Source: Diphasiastrum complanatum
Taxonomy: Eukaryota; Streptophyta; Lycopodiopsida; Lycopodiales; Lycopodiaceae
NCBI GenBank assembly: GCA_029204225.1
Contig: CM055101.1
Span: 36,943,648 to 37,007,647, forward strand
Direction: 5' to 3'
Length of the DNA stretch: 64,000 nt
Positions 1-12,689 of the stretch are shown one piece after another. A program made the position numbers and the translations under genes. Below the pieces are notes generated by a model. That model was not told where the DNA came from and did no database searches. It saw nothing but the letters and a program-made list of their open reading frames with translations. Within the stretch, counting starts at the first letter, position 1. The number at the start of each line of letters is the position of its first letter.

Positions 1-632
1 TATAACATTTAGAATGACGATTCTAGTAGTTTATCGAATACTTCTGTTAGTTTTGAGCTTTACTTTATAATGTTAATAGACATGTATGTAATATAAAAGA
101 TTTTGTATATCTATGATGTCTACTATAGTAACATATGATATACAGACATACACTGTGTATACATAGAGACTGCAATGCAGACTCGTATACTTACTACGAT
201 GCATACTCTAATGATTTTCCATTACATGAGTATTAGAGTTCCAGAAGTATGAAGCAATCATGTTGTCTGAGAAAAACAATGACACAGACAAATAATGACC
301 CCGTAGTGAAGAACTAAGAGCATAACAGGACGCAGACAGATACATACTACAAAGCAAACAATATTTTTAAAATAGCATATAGCAGACAGATATCCCATGA
401 CTACCGCAAAGCAAATACATATTGGTACTATGTAGATATACCACATAGCAGATAGATATACCATAAATACCATGTGGTCATAGAGGTAAACCTAATGGAA
501 CAGAAAATTGCAAGTAGGAGACAAAGGCCACATGACATCAGTAGAGAACCTGTTGTGAGGAACCACCAAAGAGTTGTCAATGGACGTAACAAGATAACAA
601 AGTAGCTGAAAAAAACCCTAAAACCTAAACCA
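1..632. other. Non-coding left edge, presumed last intron of the starch gene
   Basis: AT-rich sequence without a convincing reading frame. The adjacent AGPase gene lacks its final exon, so this stretch most likely belongs to its last intron, continuing to the left of the window. I looked on the minus strand for the conserved C-terminal coding block of plant AGPase small subunits and did not find it here. Confidence 0.5.
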
Positions 633-640
633 CAACAATT

Positions 641-1065
641 CATAGAATTTATGAACCATGGACGGTTCACCACGGTTCTGAGAACCGTACGGTTCTCAAA
701 TTTTTTTGGGGGGAACCGTGGTGAACCGTACAATTAAATAATTAATCAATTAACTTTTTTTCGAGTTTCCCACCCCAAAAATAGCCCAAAAAAATGCCAA
801 AAAAATTAGGGAGTGGGTACAGATTAGTACAGTAGCATACAATAGCAAACAAAGTACAGTAGCCAAAAATAGCAAACAAAGTACAGTAGCCAAAAAAATA
901 CCCGAAATCTGTGAAATGAGGACCAAAAATGCCTTGGGAGGGGTTTTGGGGGCGAATGGGTAATTAATTTATTAATTAGAGGAACCATACCACGGTTCAT
1001 GAACCGTGGTACGGTTCATCCCACGGTTCCCAGGACCCACGGTTCTGAGAACCGTGGATTCTATG
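641..1065. mobile_element. hAT-like MITE (CATAGAAT ends, 8-bp target duplication)
   Basis: A 425-bp non-coding element. It begins CATAGAAT and ends ATTCTATG, a perfect 8-bp terminal inverted repeat. It is flanked on both sides by the identical octamer CAACAATT (633-640 and 1066-1073), which is the target-duplication length expected of hAT transposons. The subterminal regions are full of short palindromes built from ACGGTTC and GAACCGT. The middle (about 830-900) holds a short direct repeat. There is no reading frame, so it would need a transposase in trans. It lies in the last intron of the AGPase gene. Confidence 0.8.
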
Positions 1066-1152
1066 CAACAATTATATGGAAAAAAAGTCAAATTATTATC
1101 TAAGGATTGTAATCCCTAGGGAACTGCATAGTCAAGAATGTATAGGCCAATG

Positions 1153-1359
1153 CAGACATGAGGGTCCGGGCCGGACGCGGGCATTCCGCGTCCGTCCGGG
1201 CGTCTGGGGGACCCGGACGCGTTCGACCCCCGGACGAGGGGTCGGACGCGTCCATCATTTTTAAATTTTTTTTTTTTGGCTAAATAACTCTAAAAACATT
1301 AAAAAAAAAAAAGCGGGTGCGTCCGGACGCGCGTTCGGACGCTGGGTCCGCTTCCTTAG
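1153..1359. mobile_element. GC-rich MITE-like insertion with 8-bp flanking repeat
   Basis: A sharply bounded GC-rich block in AT-rich surroundings. The octamer GGCCAATG flanks it directly on both sides (1145-1152 and 1360-1367). The two ends are imperfect inverted copies centred on GGGTCC/GGACCC followed by repeated GTCCGGACGCG motifs, with an A/T run between them. The size, flanking 8-bp repeat and absence of coding suggest a hAT-type non-autonomous element. The outermost bases of the two ends match poorly, so the class is uncertain. Confidence 0.5.
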
Positions 1360-1931
1360 GGCCAATGTATACTATCTTGGTAACTGGTTTAGCATAAATT
1401 TTAAAGTCTGTAATGTGCATTGTGGAAGGGTTGTTCTCCTTCTGATCATTGCATCATAATCGCATGGTGAAGCTGCACGTAACAAATCTAAGCCCTAAAG
1501 GATCATACTTAATAATCTAAGGCTCAAAAATCCTGAATAAATTTCTAAAACCCTACAAGCTATAGGCTACTCGTGGTCACACAGATTAATGGACATAAAA
1601 TTGTCCATTTTTTTTATGACGGGCCAAAATGAAAAAGCAAGGTCCCATGTAGTAATGAATTATCTAATAAAATGGCAAGGTTTGTATTGATGAAAGTGAA
1701 TTGTGACTCCAACAATATCATATATCCAAAATAAATATATACATCAAATACTAGTAAGTTGTGGGTACATCAAATACTAATAAATTGTGGGTACTAATAA
1801 GTGCACATATGACTTCAAAGGAAAATTTGGAACTGTTTCTCACTCTGCTTCAGATTATACGCTCTCATTTACAGCAGGAACAAAACTTCTGAATGTTCAA
1901 GTTACCAAAATAACCATCAAAACCAGCATAC

Positions 1932-4900
1932 CTGGACATTTTCACCAATACGAGCATTTTTATCAACTATGGCCCTCTTAATAAAAGAGCCCCTTCCAAT
2001 GCCCATTGGGACACCACCAGTTAGCAAAAGTGAACGCCGTTGCTCATCTGTCTGTTGACAAAACAAACAAAAAAACTTAGATTTTATAATAATGACAAAA
2101 TTTACCTCATGTCGTGAAGCTTTTGTCAAACTCTTCATTCACATAACAAACTCTTTATGCTACTAACGGTATACCTCATAATAATCTGCACCCATAAGGA
2201 GTGCATCCTTGATGACAGCACCTGCTGCTATCCAAGACCTGAGACCTACAACTGAGTGCTGGATTTTGCAATTCTGTTGTATTTCATGTCCGTCAAAACA
2301 TCAGCGTCATGGTACCATTCTTGCAGAGAAAGCTCAATGCGAGACAAAGAACAAATGAAGCTAAGGAAAAGAGTATGTCATATCAAATTTTAGATTCTAC
2401 AAAGAAAAAAATCTGGCAAACCCAGATCAACCATCCCTATGTATAAGCATAAGACTAGAAAGGCATGGGCCAAAGCTATGTCAGACACATTTACTTTTGT
2501 TTCAGTACACTTTCATAGCTTCAACCTCAGATGCTGATCTCAGAATATCCTGAAGTTGGAAATCGTCTTCATGGTGATTGAATACTAGCATCTACTAGAC
2601 TTAGAAGTGGTACAGGAGGAGATGGACATATAGTTTTCCAATTTATTGTGATTTGAAACACTCAGACTGCGTCAGATTTAAAACAATAATGTTATATCTT
2701 AGTTATACCAGGGCGCTATCAGTATCAGGTGCCAAATGATGATGCCATGATAACATATTCCTGGTACAGCAAACTTTCATCAGATTTTGTACCAACAATC
2801 TTCAAAATCCATATAAGTCAGTTGAATCTGTAGGAATCCTAGTTCATAGGCTCTTTGCGACATATCCAACTTGAGGCTTGGGATAGGTGCCTATCCCTAC
2901 TTCCCTGTTGCAATCGTCTCTTACGGTCACTAAGCTTCAGGTGATCAACTTGTTCAGGGTCCTGTTAGGTCCAAAACTACCCCATTATAGAAGTCACAAG
3001 TTCTCAATGGACAATCCTGGATACATCTTTTGTAACTTGTGTGAAGTCCCTAAGTGGTATCTGAGACTACACGCCATTTCCAAACTACCATATATACTTT
3101 TGGAGAATGCGATTTCTCACTTGCCTCCTATTATACAAACTAGCACTCACTCAGTTGCATGATTCAAAGTATGTTTCTCCTGTAAAATAACTAGGCCCTC
3201 ATCTAGGTTATCACCCTCACACAAACATTTCTTTAACCTGCTAACATTAGACACTAGATGTATTCTAAAACGTCTTTCTTGATCAACAGTACCTAGGAAA
3301 CTGAAAATCATGGCACGGTGAAGGTCTATTTGGAGAAATAAGCCTTTGATATGGTCAAATATAAAGAATAAAGATGTGTCATATTGATGGGAGATTTCAA
3401 TTATTAGGGCTGAAAATGCTCAAATGGGCTTCTACAAAGGTAGTAGTGATCCTCTTTGGTTGAATGAGATGATAAAAAATTTGGACATTTAGATATACTC
3501 TATGGATGTCAACAGCTCTACTATAGATTTTGGTATGAAATTACTTGATGTTTGTGGTGTGCATGATTTGGTTATTTGCAATGGGCAACATAGATGGTCA
3601 TCCTCTCATCCATCAAAAGCAAGTATTGTTGTAGTTAATTGTGAAGTGTGATACCTTGATAGTAGAATGCAAAAGTTTAAATTCGTACATCACAAAAACA
3701 GGTATATGTAGCTTATTTGAAAGACAATCTAGGTCATAGCTATGGGGGGAAATGATGTCTCTAGCAAATATGAAGTTTGCATAAGGCAATCATCGAAAGT
3801 GCAGAAAAACCGTTCAAAATCAGCAAATGTACAAAGTGAAAAAGGACTCTTTTCTCAAAAATCCCTGGTTTGACGAAGAATGCAAAGAGGCTAGAAGTCA
3901 GTCAAAGCAAGATGAGGGAGTGGGAGAGGCTTTTTGTGCATGTTTTTGAAGAAAGAATCAGCTTTTATACGTAGTCAAGAGGATATACTTTCAAAAATGT
4001 GAAAAAGATCCTAAAAGCTTTGGGATTATTGTAAAACCAAAAACACACGTAAATGAAATTTAGCTAGATGCCTGGTGTTTCTATGCCAAAGAATTATACA
4101 AAGACATTGTAGATACACCACCAACCAACCAATCACATATTGCCTTCTTCACAAATGAAGAGGTGGAAAAAGGATAACAAGCTCTTTCAATGGCACATTG
4201 AGGGACCAAAAGCCCTTTCAATGGGACACTGAGGGGCCATAGGCTGTAATTCTTTAAGATGGGAAAATAAGTTCTGTTTTCTTTTATCACCAATTTGCTC
4301 AATCAAGATTTGGTTGATGAATTTCTTGAGATAAAGACACATAACACATTGCTCCGTATAAAACTGGTGATAAGAAAGATCAATCTAATAATATGGCAAT
4401 ATGATTGAGCATTTATTGGCAAGACTATGGGTCATTAGCTTGCTCTATAAGCAACCAAATTCGATAGCTTTAATGTGGGAGAATCATTAAGTAGCAGCGA
4501 AAATAATTTCTCCTCAATAAATACTGAAAACTTCAAAGGGAAATTGTAAATTGTGCTAAAAACGCACCTGGATGACACAACCTTCACCTATAACACTATT
4601 AGTCACATCAACATCTATCAATTTTGAAGGAGGGAGAAATCGTGCTTGAGTGTAGATAGGTGCCGACCTATCATAAAAGCTGCAGACAGAAAGACAAACA
4701 TTTTTCCTCTTAAATTTGTATGAAATATCTCAAAGAGAAAAACTTGACCAAGTTATTACATTGGCATTAGGTATGCATGAACCTTCCCTTTCCTCCTCAT
4801 TGAATTGAAGCCATCAACAACACATGCAAGTTGTAGAGGCTTGCAAGGAAGCATTTAATTTGCTAGATCATGGAGAAGACAATGCTCTATTGAGTACATA

Positions 4901-7900
4901 AGCAATAAATACATCATAGAACTACAAAGCAAATACATAATATTACAATCTAGTTGTTAAGAATGAAATTTATTAGCACAAGTTGCGTCAATTATCTACC
5001 TAAAATCTGGAATCGGTTTCTTGGTGATTCCTAAGTTTGCATTATAAAAAGCTTCAATAGTTCCAATGTCCTCCCAATACCCATCATAAAGGTATGCTTG
5101 CACCTGCATGCAAATAGAGGGAAGTAGGTAAGTGTTGTATACCAATGGTAAGCAAGAGATTGAAACCAGTAAATTGTTACCTTGAGAAGATAACTAGTTT
5201 ACAAACATGGAAATATTGGGTGAAAACATTTTGTTACACATTAAAAAACATAAGCATACGTAAGTAACTTGAGTAGAGCTAAAGAATACCCATCTCTTAT
5301 AATTCTAAAAACTTTTTAGCAACTTCTATTCTTAGAGAAGACAATCATGGAAATCTGTTGCAAATAGATTGGCATGTTATTCAGAAAGTTGTCTATTTAA
5401 AAAAAATGAACGTGGAAGTCTAGCCAATTGTGCACGAGTAATAAAAGTTCATCATACCCTTTGCCTTTGGTTCAAGGGGCATGAACCTTTCTTTTTGGTA
5501 CATCACAACATTTCTACAAAGAAAATTTAAACTCTCATGCTCAATGAGCAAGAATTATAAAGAGTTCCAATATTGGGTAGTTGATTGCCTTGGAAAACTT
5601 CAGAGGTTTCTTTTACTGGGTGAACTAGCAGTCACTTAGTGAGACATCAAATGGAAGGAATACACAAAAATTCCCCATCGTGCCCATATTTTCCTCATTT
5701 AGGCATCCAATTACAAACTAGTTCGCTAAAAGTTGCCTCAACAAAATGAGAGTGTAAGCCCAAAACTAATGCACAATAATCATATTTGTAGGTACGTTCT
5801 CCATTCTTCCAAATCCAACCGCTTTCAATCTATTGAAAGATTACCATGGAACTGAGCCAAATCTCCAAGAACAATACACCCTACTTTCTTAAAGTCTTCC
5901 CTTGGTACCCTAACAACTACATAGGAGATGACCGACTACAAGATACCCTTATCTTAGAAGTTAGAACCTAAAACATATATAGCCACAATACTCAAAACTC
6001 ATTTCTCAAAGAAATAGAATACACCATTATATTTTCCACCCATTCATAAACAATATGTGATCCTCGAGCATCCTAACATAATTGGTAGAGACATGAATAA
6101 ATAGTTGGATCCGTTTTACTTAAGTTTCAAGACCATATTCTACTCATACTTGCAAGATTTTATTCTAGTCTTATACTATCCAAGATCCAATTCGACCACG
6201 ATACTTAAAGAACAAAGGGAAAAGATGCCTCCATCCTAGATGAAGCCATTTAGATCTTGAAATCTTTGATAGGAAGAGTGCATGAAAGCATGTGGTGGGA
6301 GAATCAACACCAAGCATCAATTACTCACAAGATGCACATCTCAAGTATAAAATAGTGTCACCTTCATGCCAATTTGTGTTGCGCCTGGAATAACTTCACT
6401 TCCAAAGTCATTTGCTCCTGGAAACTCTTCGCGCAATAACTTCACCATTGCTTCTTTACTGACAACATATATCCCCATACTTGCAATGTAAGGCATCTCC
6501 TTTGCCCTTTCCTCATCAAGGCCCAAGACAGTTGTGTCTACCTGAAAATGACTTAAGGCATTAATGATTAGCATACAGAAATTCAGTTTGTATTATCAAG
6601 GTCTCAAAAACTGTATCTACATGTTCAACTAGGGATTTATTTCACTTTGAATTGTTGTTTTGGACAAGAGCTGGAATCTAAAAAGGTTGATTTGAATTGG
6701 AATAAGTTAACAGGTAGTGAAACCTATAATTGAAAACAAGAATCTGAGACTCCAGATCCTACAAATGTATTGATTCTCAGTAAACTTTTCCTGCACACCC
6801 ACAAAGGTACAACAATGTCTTCTCCTACTTTGCACTCTTCTAAAATTTGGCTTGCCCTTAGTCCAAGCTTGAAAACAACAATGGAAAGTCAACCTTGATG
6901 TTGTTACAAGTTTTTAAGCACCATTCTTCTATCTTACCTTCATGGATCTTAAGGCACTTCCTTTCGGCTTCTCCGCGAACTCCTTGATCCTCCCTTCTGA
7001 ATCAATTTTCATCAGACCAAAGGAAGTGGCTCTTTGCTCATCCATAGGCAATGCTGCAACAGTAATATCTGCATTGGTCTCTCGATGGACTTGTATAAAC
7101 TTTTGATAGTCCATACGATAAAGGTGATCCCCTGCCAAAATTACATACTCCAAAATAGGTTGCTCCTCAAATAACCATAAATATTGCCTCACAGCATCTG
7201 CTGTTCCCTGTGCAATAAAATTCCAGACACACAATAAGCCAGACTCCAAACAAGAAAAAGCTATTAACACAAGTCTAGATTGACGCACATCTTCAAGAGC
7301 CATGTTCTGGTCATCCATAAAACCACTGGCTACAAATAATTGACTATAGGGATCTGCACTGCATACAAACTATCAATAACTAAGCACTTTTATCCTTGAT
7401 ATGTTTCCCGAAGGTACTGGCTGTCCAGTATTGTAACTACATCTTCAAGATCCTTACATAAAGATCAACAACCATGAATATCAATAGCTAAAATATTTAA
7501 ATTCGCAGAAGCACTCCAAAGTTACAGCTTTAAGATCCCAATACGAACCCTTCAACACTTTCAATTGCTAACTCCAACTTGAGAGCATTTAACAGAAGGC
7601 CTTAAGGACCTGAAACCAATTTGGATTTTCTGGACTCTGCTGAGCAGCAAGCACTTCCACAAAGCCCTCATTTTTGTAGCCTCCCATGTTGCTAGCGTAG
7701 GCGCGTGATAAGTGGCGATTTAAAGATGCAGAATTGAATTGGGTGAGAACATAGATTTTTCTGATGTTACTGTTGATGCAGTTACTGACTGGAATATCAA
7801 TCAGCCGGTAATTTGCACCCAACGGCACTGCAGGTTTTGCGCGTTTCTTGGTCAAGGGATAAAGCCGTGTCCCTGCTCCACCTCCTAAGATTATGCCCAA

Positions 7901-8568
7901 TACACTCTGCAGAGCAAGCCAAAACTTGATTACATCACATGCATCACCTTTTCCACTTGAAATTTGTGTTTACATCACATGCATCATCTTTTCCACTTGG
8001 AATTGAAGCGATTGATGTCACAATGAGCCATCTTCAATGAAATCAAATCCATCATCATTTCCAATCCGAATTGCAAGTGGTTGATGTAACAATAACCCGT
8101 ATATAATCAAATCAAATACAACGTTTCTTCCCCTTCGAATTTCAAGCAATTGAATTAAAAATGCTCCAATTTGTCATAGTATCAGAGAGCTACATGATGC
8201 TAATGGATGATGTGGGCTAATTGCACAGAAAAGGACTGAAAAGCAAAGCAGAATTTCGAAATAAGAGACATCCTCACCGAACCAGCATCTGGGTCCAAGC
8301 AAGACTCATCCTTTTTGGAATCTGTCACAGCTTTTGGAGCTACTACTACTGCAACTCTCCCAGCTTTCTTGTAGCTCCGAGCTCGGAGGGCCTGAAGGGA
8401 GCAGGATCCTCTCAGAGACGAGCCCAAAAATGAACCAACAGACCAGCCATGCGCAGCAGCATTGCTGCCCCTCCTCCATGTACCAGCAGGAGCGGAAGCT
8501 GCAGCTGTCTCATGAAAGGAAATTGGCGCTTCTGCTGCCTGCAATGCAATGCTCGCCATCGCTGCCAT
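1932..8568 (-). CDS. APS1: ADP-glucose pyrophosphorylase small subunit (partial, 8 exons, last exon off window)
   Basis: Makes ADP-glucose from glucose-1-phosphate and ATP, the committed step of plastid starch synthesis, in a heterotetramer with large subunits. Exons: 8568-8278, 7906-7610, 7207-6938, 6541-6362, 5103-5000, 4679-4568, 2273-2175 and 2051-1932. All introns are GT-AG and all phases agree, giving about 491 residues. The N-terminus is Ala/Ser/Arg-rich like a transit peptide. Cys90 (ESCLDPDAG) matches the redox cysteine of plant small subunits. Exon 2 carries the pyrophosphorylase signature [20 protein letters not shown], exon 3 the catalytic GDHLYRMDY and the sugar-phosphate loop FAEKPKG, exon 4 [14 protein letters not shown]. 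Exons 6-8 encode the C-terminal beta-helix. Roughly the last 35-40 residues are missing and should lie left of the window. Intron lengths range from 123 bp to about 2.3 kb. The start is the first ATG after a TATA box and GA-rich leader. No frameshift is seen. Confidence 0.95.
3379..4180 (+). pseudogene. LINE retrotransposon ORF2 remnant inside AGPase intron 6
   Basis: A plus-strand remnant, antisense to the host gene. Around 3385-3405 it reads MGDFN, the endonuclease motif of LINE ORF2. Around 3510-3650 it reads [15 protein letters not shown], a typical endonuclease stretch. Near 3855-3900 it reads [11 protein letters not shown], the linker before the reverse transcriptase, and near 4145-4180 [10 protein letters not shown]. 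Stops and frame changes separate these blocks and the reverse transcriptase core is absent. It explains most of why this intron is the longest in the gene. Confidence 0.7.
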
Positions 8569-8603
8569 GCTTCTTCGTTAGCAGTGCGTGCTCTCTCTCT
8601 TTT

Positions 8604-8608
<5 letters not shown>

Positions 8609-8645
<37 letters not shown>
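8609..8645. repeat. (CT)n/(GA)n microsatellite in the AGPase 5' leader
   Basis: About 18 uninterrupted CT units on the plus strand, extended leftward by an impure CT stretch from 8591. Read with the AGPase gene it is a GA-rich tract that ends about 20-40 bases before the start codon, just downstream of the candidate TATA box, so it is probably in the 5' untranslated region. Confidence 0.9.
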
Positions 8646-8648
<3 letters not shown>

Positions 8649-8693
8649 GAACGAGTCACATGCAGGGATGCCATTCATTTGATGCCACATACC

Positions 8694-8702
8694 TATATAT
8701 AT
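8694..8702 (-). promoter_or_regulatory. Candidate TATA box of the AGPase gene
   Basis: ATATATATA on the minus strand, about 130 bases before the start codon and upstream of the GA tract. It would place transcription start near 8665. A CCAAT pentamer lies further upstream near 8755. Position and composition are the only evidence. Confidence 0.45.
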
Positions 8703-8799
8703 GGTAGGATGGTTGACACTTGGCTTTGCACATATAAATATTCAATTGGCCAAGCAAAAAATCCAAGAATTGTCATCCCATGCTCACCTTGAACCAACA

Positions 8800-11700
8800 A
8801 ACTCTTAAGTTTCATGGAGAATTGTCTAAGTCTTGTAAAGAATCAGCTGATTTTAAGTTCAACTGGTTGAATTCGAACTCGTCGAGACATCGATTTTGAG
8901 ATATTAACGGTTTTTGACGATTGTACGTGTCATTTTACGATAGTAGTCATAGTTTTTAGAATTGAGCATTCACAACCTCACAAAATCACTTATGATTATT
9001 TCAAAATTAGTGAATTAAAGATCAATGTTCACAAGAAGTATTCATGAATCTCATAATGTAGTAGTCAAGATTTATGATTAACATTCATGACTTCATAATT
9101 CACTACCTATGATTTCAAGAAAGTGGTCACAAGTCATGAATTTGTTCCTAATATCTATGAAAATATGCACAATTGAATAGTCACAATTTTTAGAATCGAG
9201 TACTCATTAATTTCAATTAAATATTGATCTAAATAGTATTTTGGTATTGATAAAAAGCACAATTCAAATATTAAAAAATCTCATAATTCAGAATTCACGA
9301 TTTCACACTTACAATTTTATGATTCAGTAGTCATGAAAGTGGTTAGAATACTGATTTTCAGGGATCAATGTCAAAGATCATATTCATTATTCAACGCATC
9401 CCCGATCAGTCTTCAAAGTATTCACAATCGATATTTGGAAAGCTTACCTTGACTATGCAGAGTATTCACAATCAATATTCAAAATATTCATGATCATTAT
9501 TCAATATTCATAAAGTTCCTACTTTGATAATCAAAGAGCTCACAATTCGATATTCAGAGTATCCACAAGCAGTATTTAGAGTACTCATAATCAATATCCA
9601 AATTATTCCTAATGAGTGAATAGAGTATTCATGATACTTGGTTTTCCTTCTCCCTCAACTTTGCTACTAGACTCATAGTTTTGAGACACATCATCATCTC
9701 TTCTTATTTTACTTACTTCATCTTTATTTGGTCCACACCTTCCCATTTCCTTACAATTATTGTTGTTTAAAGATTCCTTTGGAATGAAAAAACTAGCAAC
9801 CTAAATTGGAAATTTATACATCCTCCTTTTCTCATGGCGATCTTGGCCTCCATGATCCCTTAATAAATCCTTTGCTAAAAGATGTATCATTCGTTAAAAA
9901 TATAATCATTTCATTCACGATCCTTTTGGTTTTGATTTGAGTCATCCATTACCACAATCTAGAAAACCGTGAATCTCAATCATTCACCACCAAGTTGGAT
10001 GTACATATTCTTCATATAAATATAGATAACAACAACAACCACTACACCTTCCAAGGTGCTAACAAAGAAGGAACTATCATCTAGAAAAGAATTTACCTTG
10101 CCATGAAGAACCTAGTTTCTATTTTAACCAGTTCAACTCAAAACGGTAAACCAACAACCCCCCCACCCCACCCTTCGGGTATTTGAAAGAAAAGATTAAA
10201 AATTATAAAAAAGATTAGGATGCCATTATTGTGTTTTTGTCAAGGGAATATTTCAACAAGCCAATTACTATGTCAATGTTGGGAGAATATCTCAACAAGC
10301 CATTCAATTCAATTCAACTATTGTGGTATTGTCTCTAAGCTTTGCCCTCATTGCAACACTCACGAGAAAACAATTCCTCATCTGCTCAGGAGAGTGCCAC
10401 CATGAATACTGAAAATACATTGTCCTTACCATACTCTCCATGTTGTTTTTCAATGAAATCACTCTCCAACCTATGGATATCCAAAGCATTTGGAATATTT
10501 TTTTGGACATATTCCTTTCATAACATTTGGTTGAATAAAAAAAAAATTGCTCAAAGTTTCTAATAATCTAAAACCTATTAATGCCATGACTACTTGAGTT
10601 GTGATTCTTTATATAATTTGCTCAAAGTTTCTAATACAATTAATTTTTATGAGATAAAAAAGAAGAAGAGACTTTGGGTTCATAGGTTTCATAGGTCATA
10701 CATATAATGCTTGTTGAATTATTTGTGTGGAAGTTTTCTATTGTAAAATTGAAATTTGAAATGGTTTCTTCAAACTAACCACATTATAACATCATTTTGA
10801 GACATGCACACTTGGGAGCACATTAACTTCTAAACGCTTCACCTTATGGCAATCCAACAATGTTGGCGCATGACAAGCCCCACCCTAGTGTGGTGCGATA
10901 CTCAACTTTTGTAGAGAGTCAAGTGCTATGCTCCTCTAAAAGCTATTAGTGAATGACTCCCTTGTGAATGATTGAATGGATGAGCCTCCACATAGTCTTC
11001 AAGAGTTAATTTCTTGGAGGCTTACTTGGGTACTTAATTTTCCACCTATTGTTATAGGTGTAGATTTAAAAGACCTTTATGGAGTATAAGGGTAGCACCG
11101 TCGAGGTAAATTTATGACACTTCTTGGAGTGGGAACTTACCAGCACTTGTGAAATTTGGCATTATAGATGCCCTTGAGGCAATTTCGACTTAGTGTCTTT
11201 TGTGAAGTTGATGTATTTTGTTTGCCATTTGGTGCACAAAGTTGCTTTGAGATTTTTGTTTCCCATAATCTAAAAAATAGAGTATGACATCTTCAATTAA
11301 TTTGAATGCATGTTGTAGGCCATTTATTTCACAAAGTTTCCTTGCAATTTTTTTTTTTTCATGATTTGAAGAATAAAGAATGAATCCAATCTATATATCA
11401 TTTTTCCTTCTCGGGTCTTTTGATTGTATTCTATAACATTTTTATGATATATTGTACTTAATTCCTAGAATTAGGCGAATGATGTAAATGGGATTTTTGA
11501 TTAATGTTTTTGCCCATCAATGTTGATGTTCACTCTTCAATTTGAAGTGTGAGTCTCTAGGATGTATAATGTAACATTCTTATAGTATCCTCTACTTTTC
11601 AGTTTCCCATAATCAAAGTGAGTGATGTAAATGATGATTTTGATTAGACACTCTTATTTACTAATAAAAGAAGCGCAAAGTTTTTAGCTAAGTGTTTATT

Positions 11701-12330
11701 GAAAGACAACTCAAACCATAACCAATTTGTTTGAAAGGCGAATATGAAAATTCAAAGTTCATACAAAGTAATGGATTGTATATGATAGATTTTGCTCATA
11801 TATAGGTAGCTTAAAAAGCATGGTGTTATTTTTTTGACGGAACATGGATAAGCACCATAAATTTCACTTTGCAAAAATAGACATGCCTATTTAGTTTAAT
11901 AATCTGAATTTCATAAATGCACGCATCTTTTATATTTCACACTTTTCATGTGAGATTAAGCCAATCCATTAAACAAATGGAAGCTGAATTATGTCTCAAA
12001 AGGACTCCCAAAAATCCTTTGAGCCTTGCCAAATTTTCTTTGGGAATCCTTAGCAGGTAGAATGTTGTGTGCTTGCAAGCCTTTCATAATACACTAAAAT
12101 TTTAAGTTTCTTTCTAAAATAGAACAAATCTAGGTCTACAAAGGCTGAAATCTTCTTACATTCATAGAATTGAAGCTTACCTTCACATGCAATTCACATG
12201 AAAGTTAGAAACAAAATGGGCCCTTAGAATTTCAAATGTGGTATGCAAGTCAAATTCTACGCTTGCTTCAAATATGTTTAAAATGGGCTTCAAAGTGTGA
12301 AATTGATGTCAAATTTTAACATCAACTAGC
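8800..12330. other. AT-rich stretch without a gene
   Basis: No reading frame in this 3.5 kb resembles a known protein. From about 8930 to 9625 there are many degenerate copies of short words such as ATTCACAAT and TATTCATGA, as in an old decayed tandem array. A C-rich run occurs near 10147-10170. The rest looks like unrecognisable transposon debris. Confidence 0.5.
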
Positions 12331-12332
12331 AA

Positions 12333-12688
12333 CTATGTCTCTCTCACCTCCTCACCATCACCCTCCCTATTTTCTTGGTTTTACTTCCTTGATTTGAGAA
12401 ACTTGGAATCTCAAGTGTCTCTCTCACCTCCTCACCATCACCCTCCCTATTTTCTTGGTTTAATACACATGTACTTCCTTGATTTGAGAAACTTGAAATC
12501 TCAACTATGTCTCTCTCACCTCCTCACCATCACCCTCCCCTCCCTATTTCCTTGGTAATACACATGTCCTTCCTTGATTTGAGAAACTTGGAATCTCAAA
12601 TGTGTCTCTCACCTCACCATCACCCTCTCTATTTCCTTGGTTTAAAACAGATGTCCTTCCTTGGTTTTGAGAAACTTGAAATCTGGGT
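12333..12688. repeat. Minisatellite, four units of about 80-95 bp
   Basis: Four consecutive diverged units start near 12333, 12414, 12505 and 12601. Each begins with GTCTCTCTCACCTC, continues with CACCATCACCCTC, then a CTTGGTTT segment, and ends with GATTTGAGAAACTTG and GAATCTCAA. Units 2 to 4 contain an extra ACACATGT or similar segment missing from unit 1. The reading frame through it carries no recognisable protein. Confidence 0.85.
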
Positions 12689-12689
12689 G

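Noticed and set aside
1905-1931. Codons for Asp-Gly-Tyr-Phe right after exon 8, resembling the start of the AGPase C-terminal block
   Set aside because: Similarity ends after four residues, a stop follows, and exon 8 has a good GT donor at its expected end.
8412-8690. Open frames rich in Arg-Glu or Ser-Leu repeats
   Set aside because: They are translations of the (CT)n microsatellite in the AGPase leader and exon 1 in other frames.
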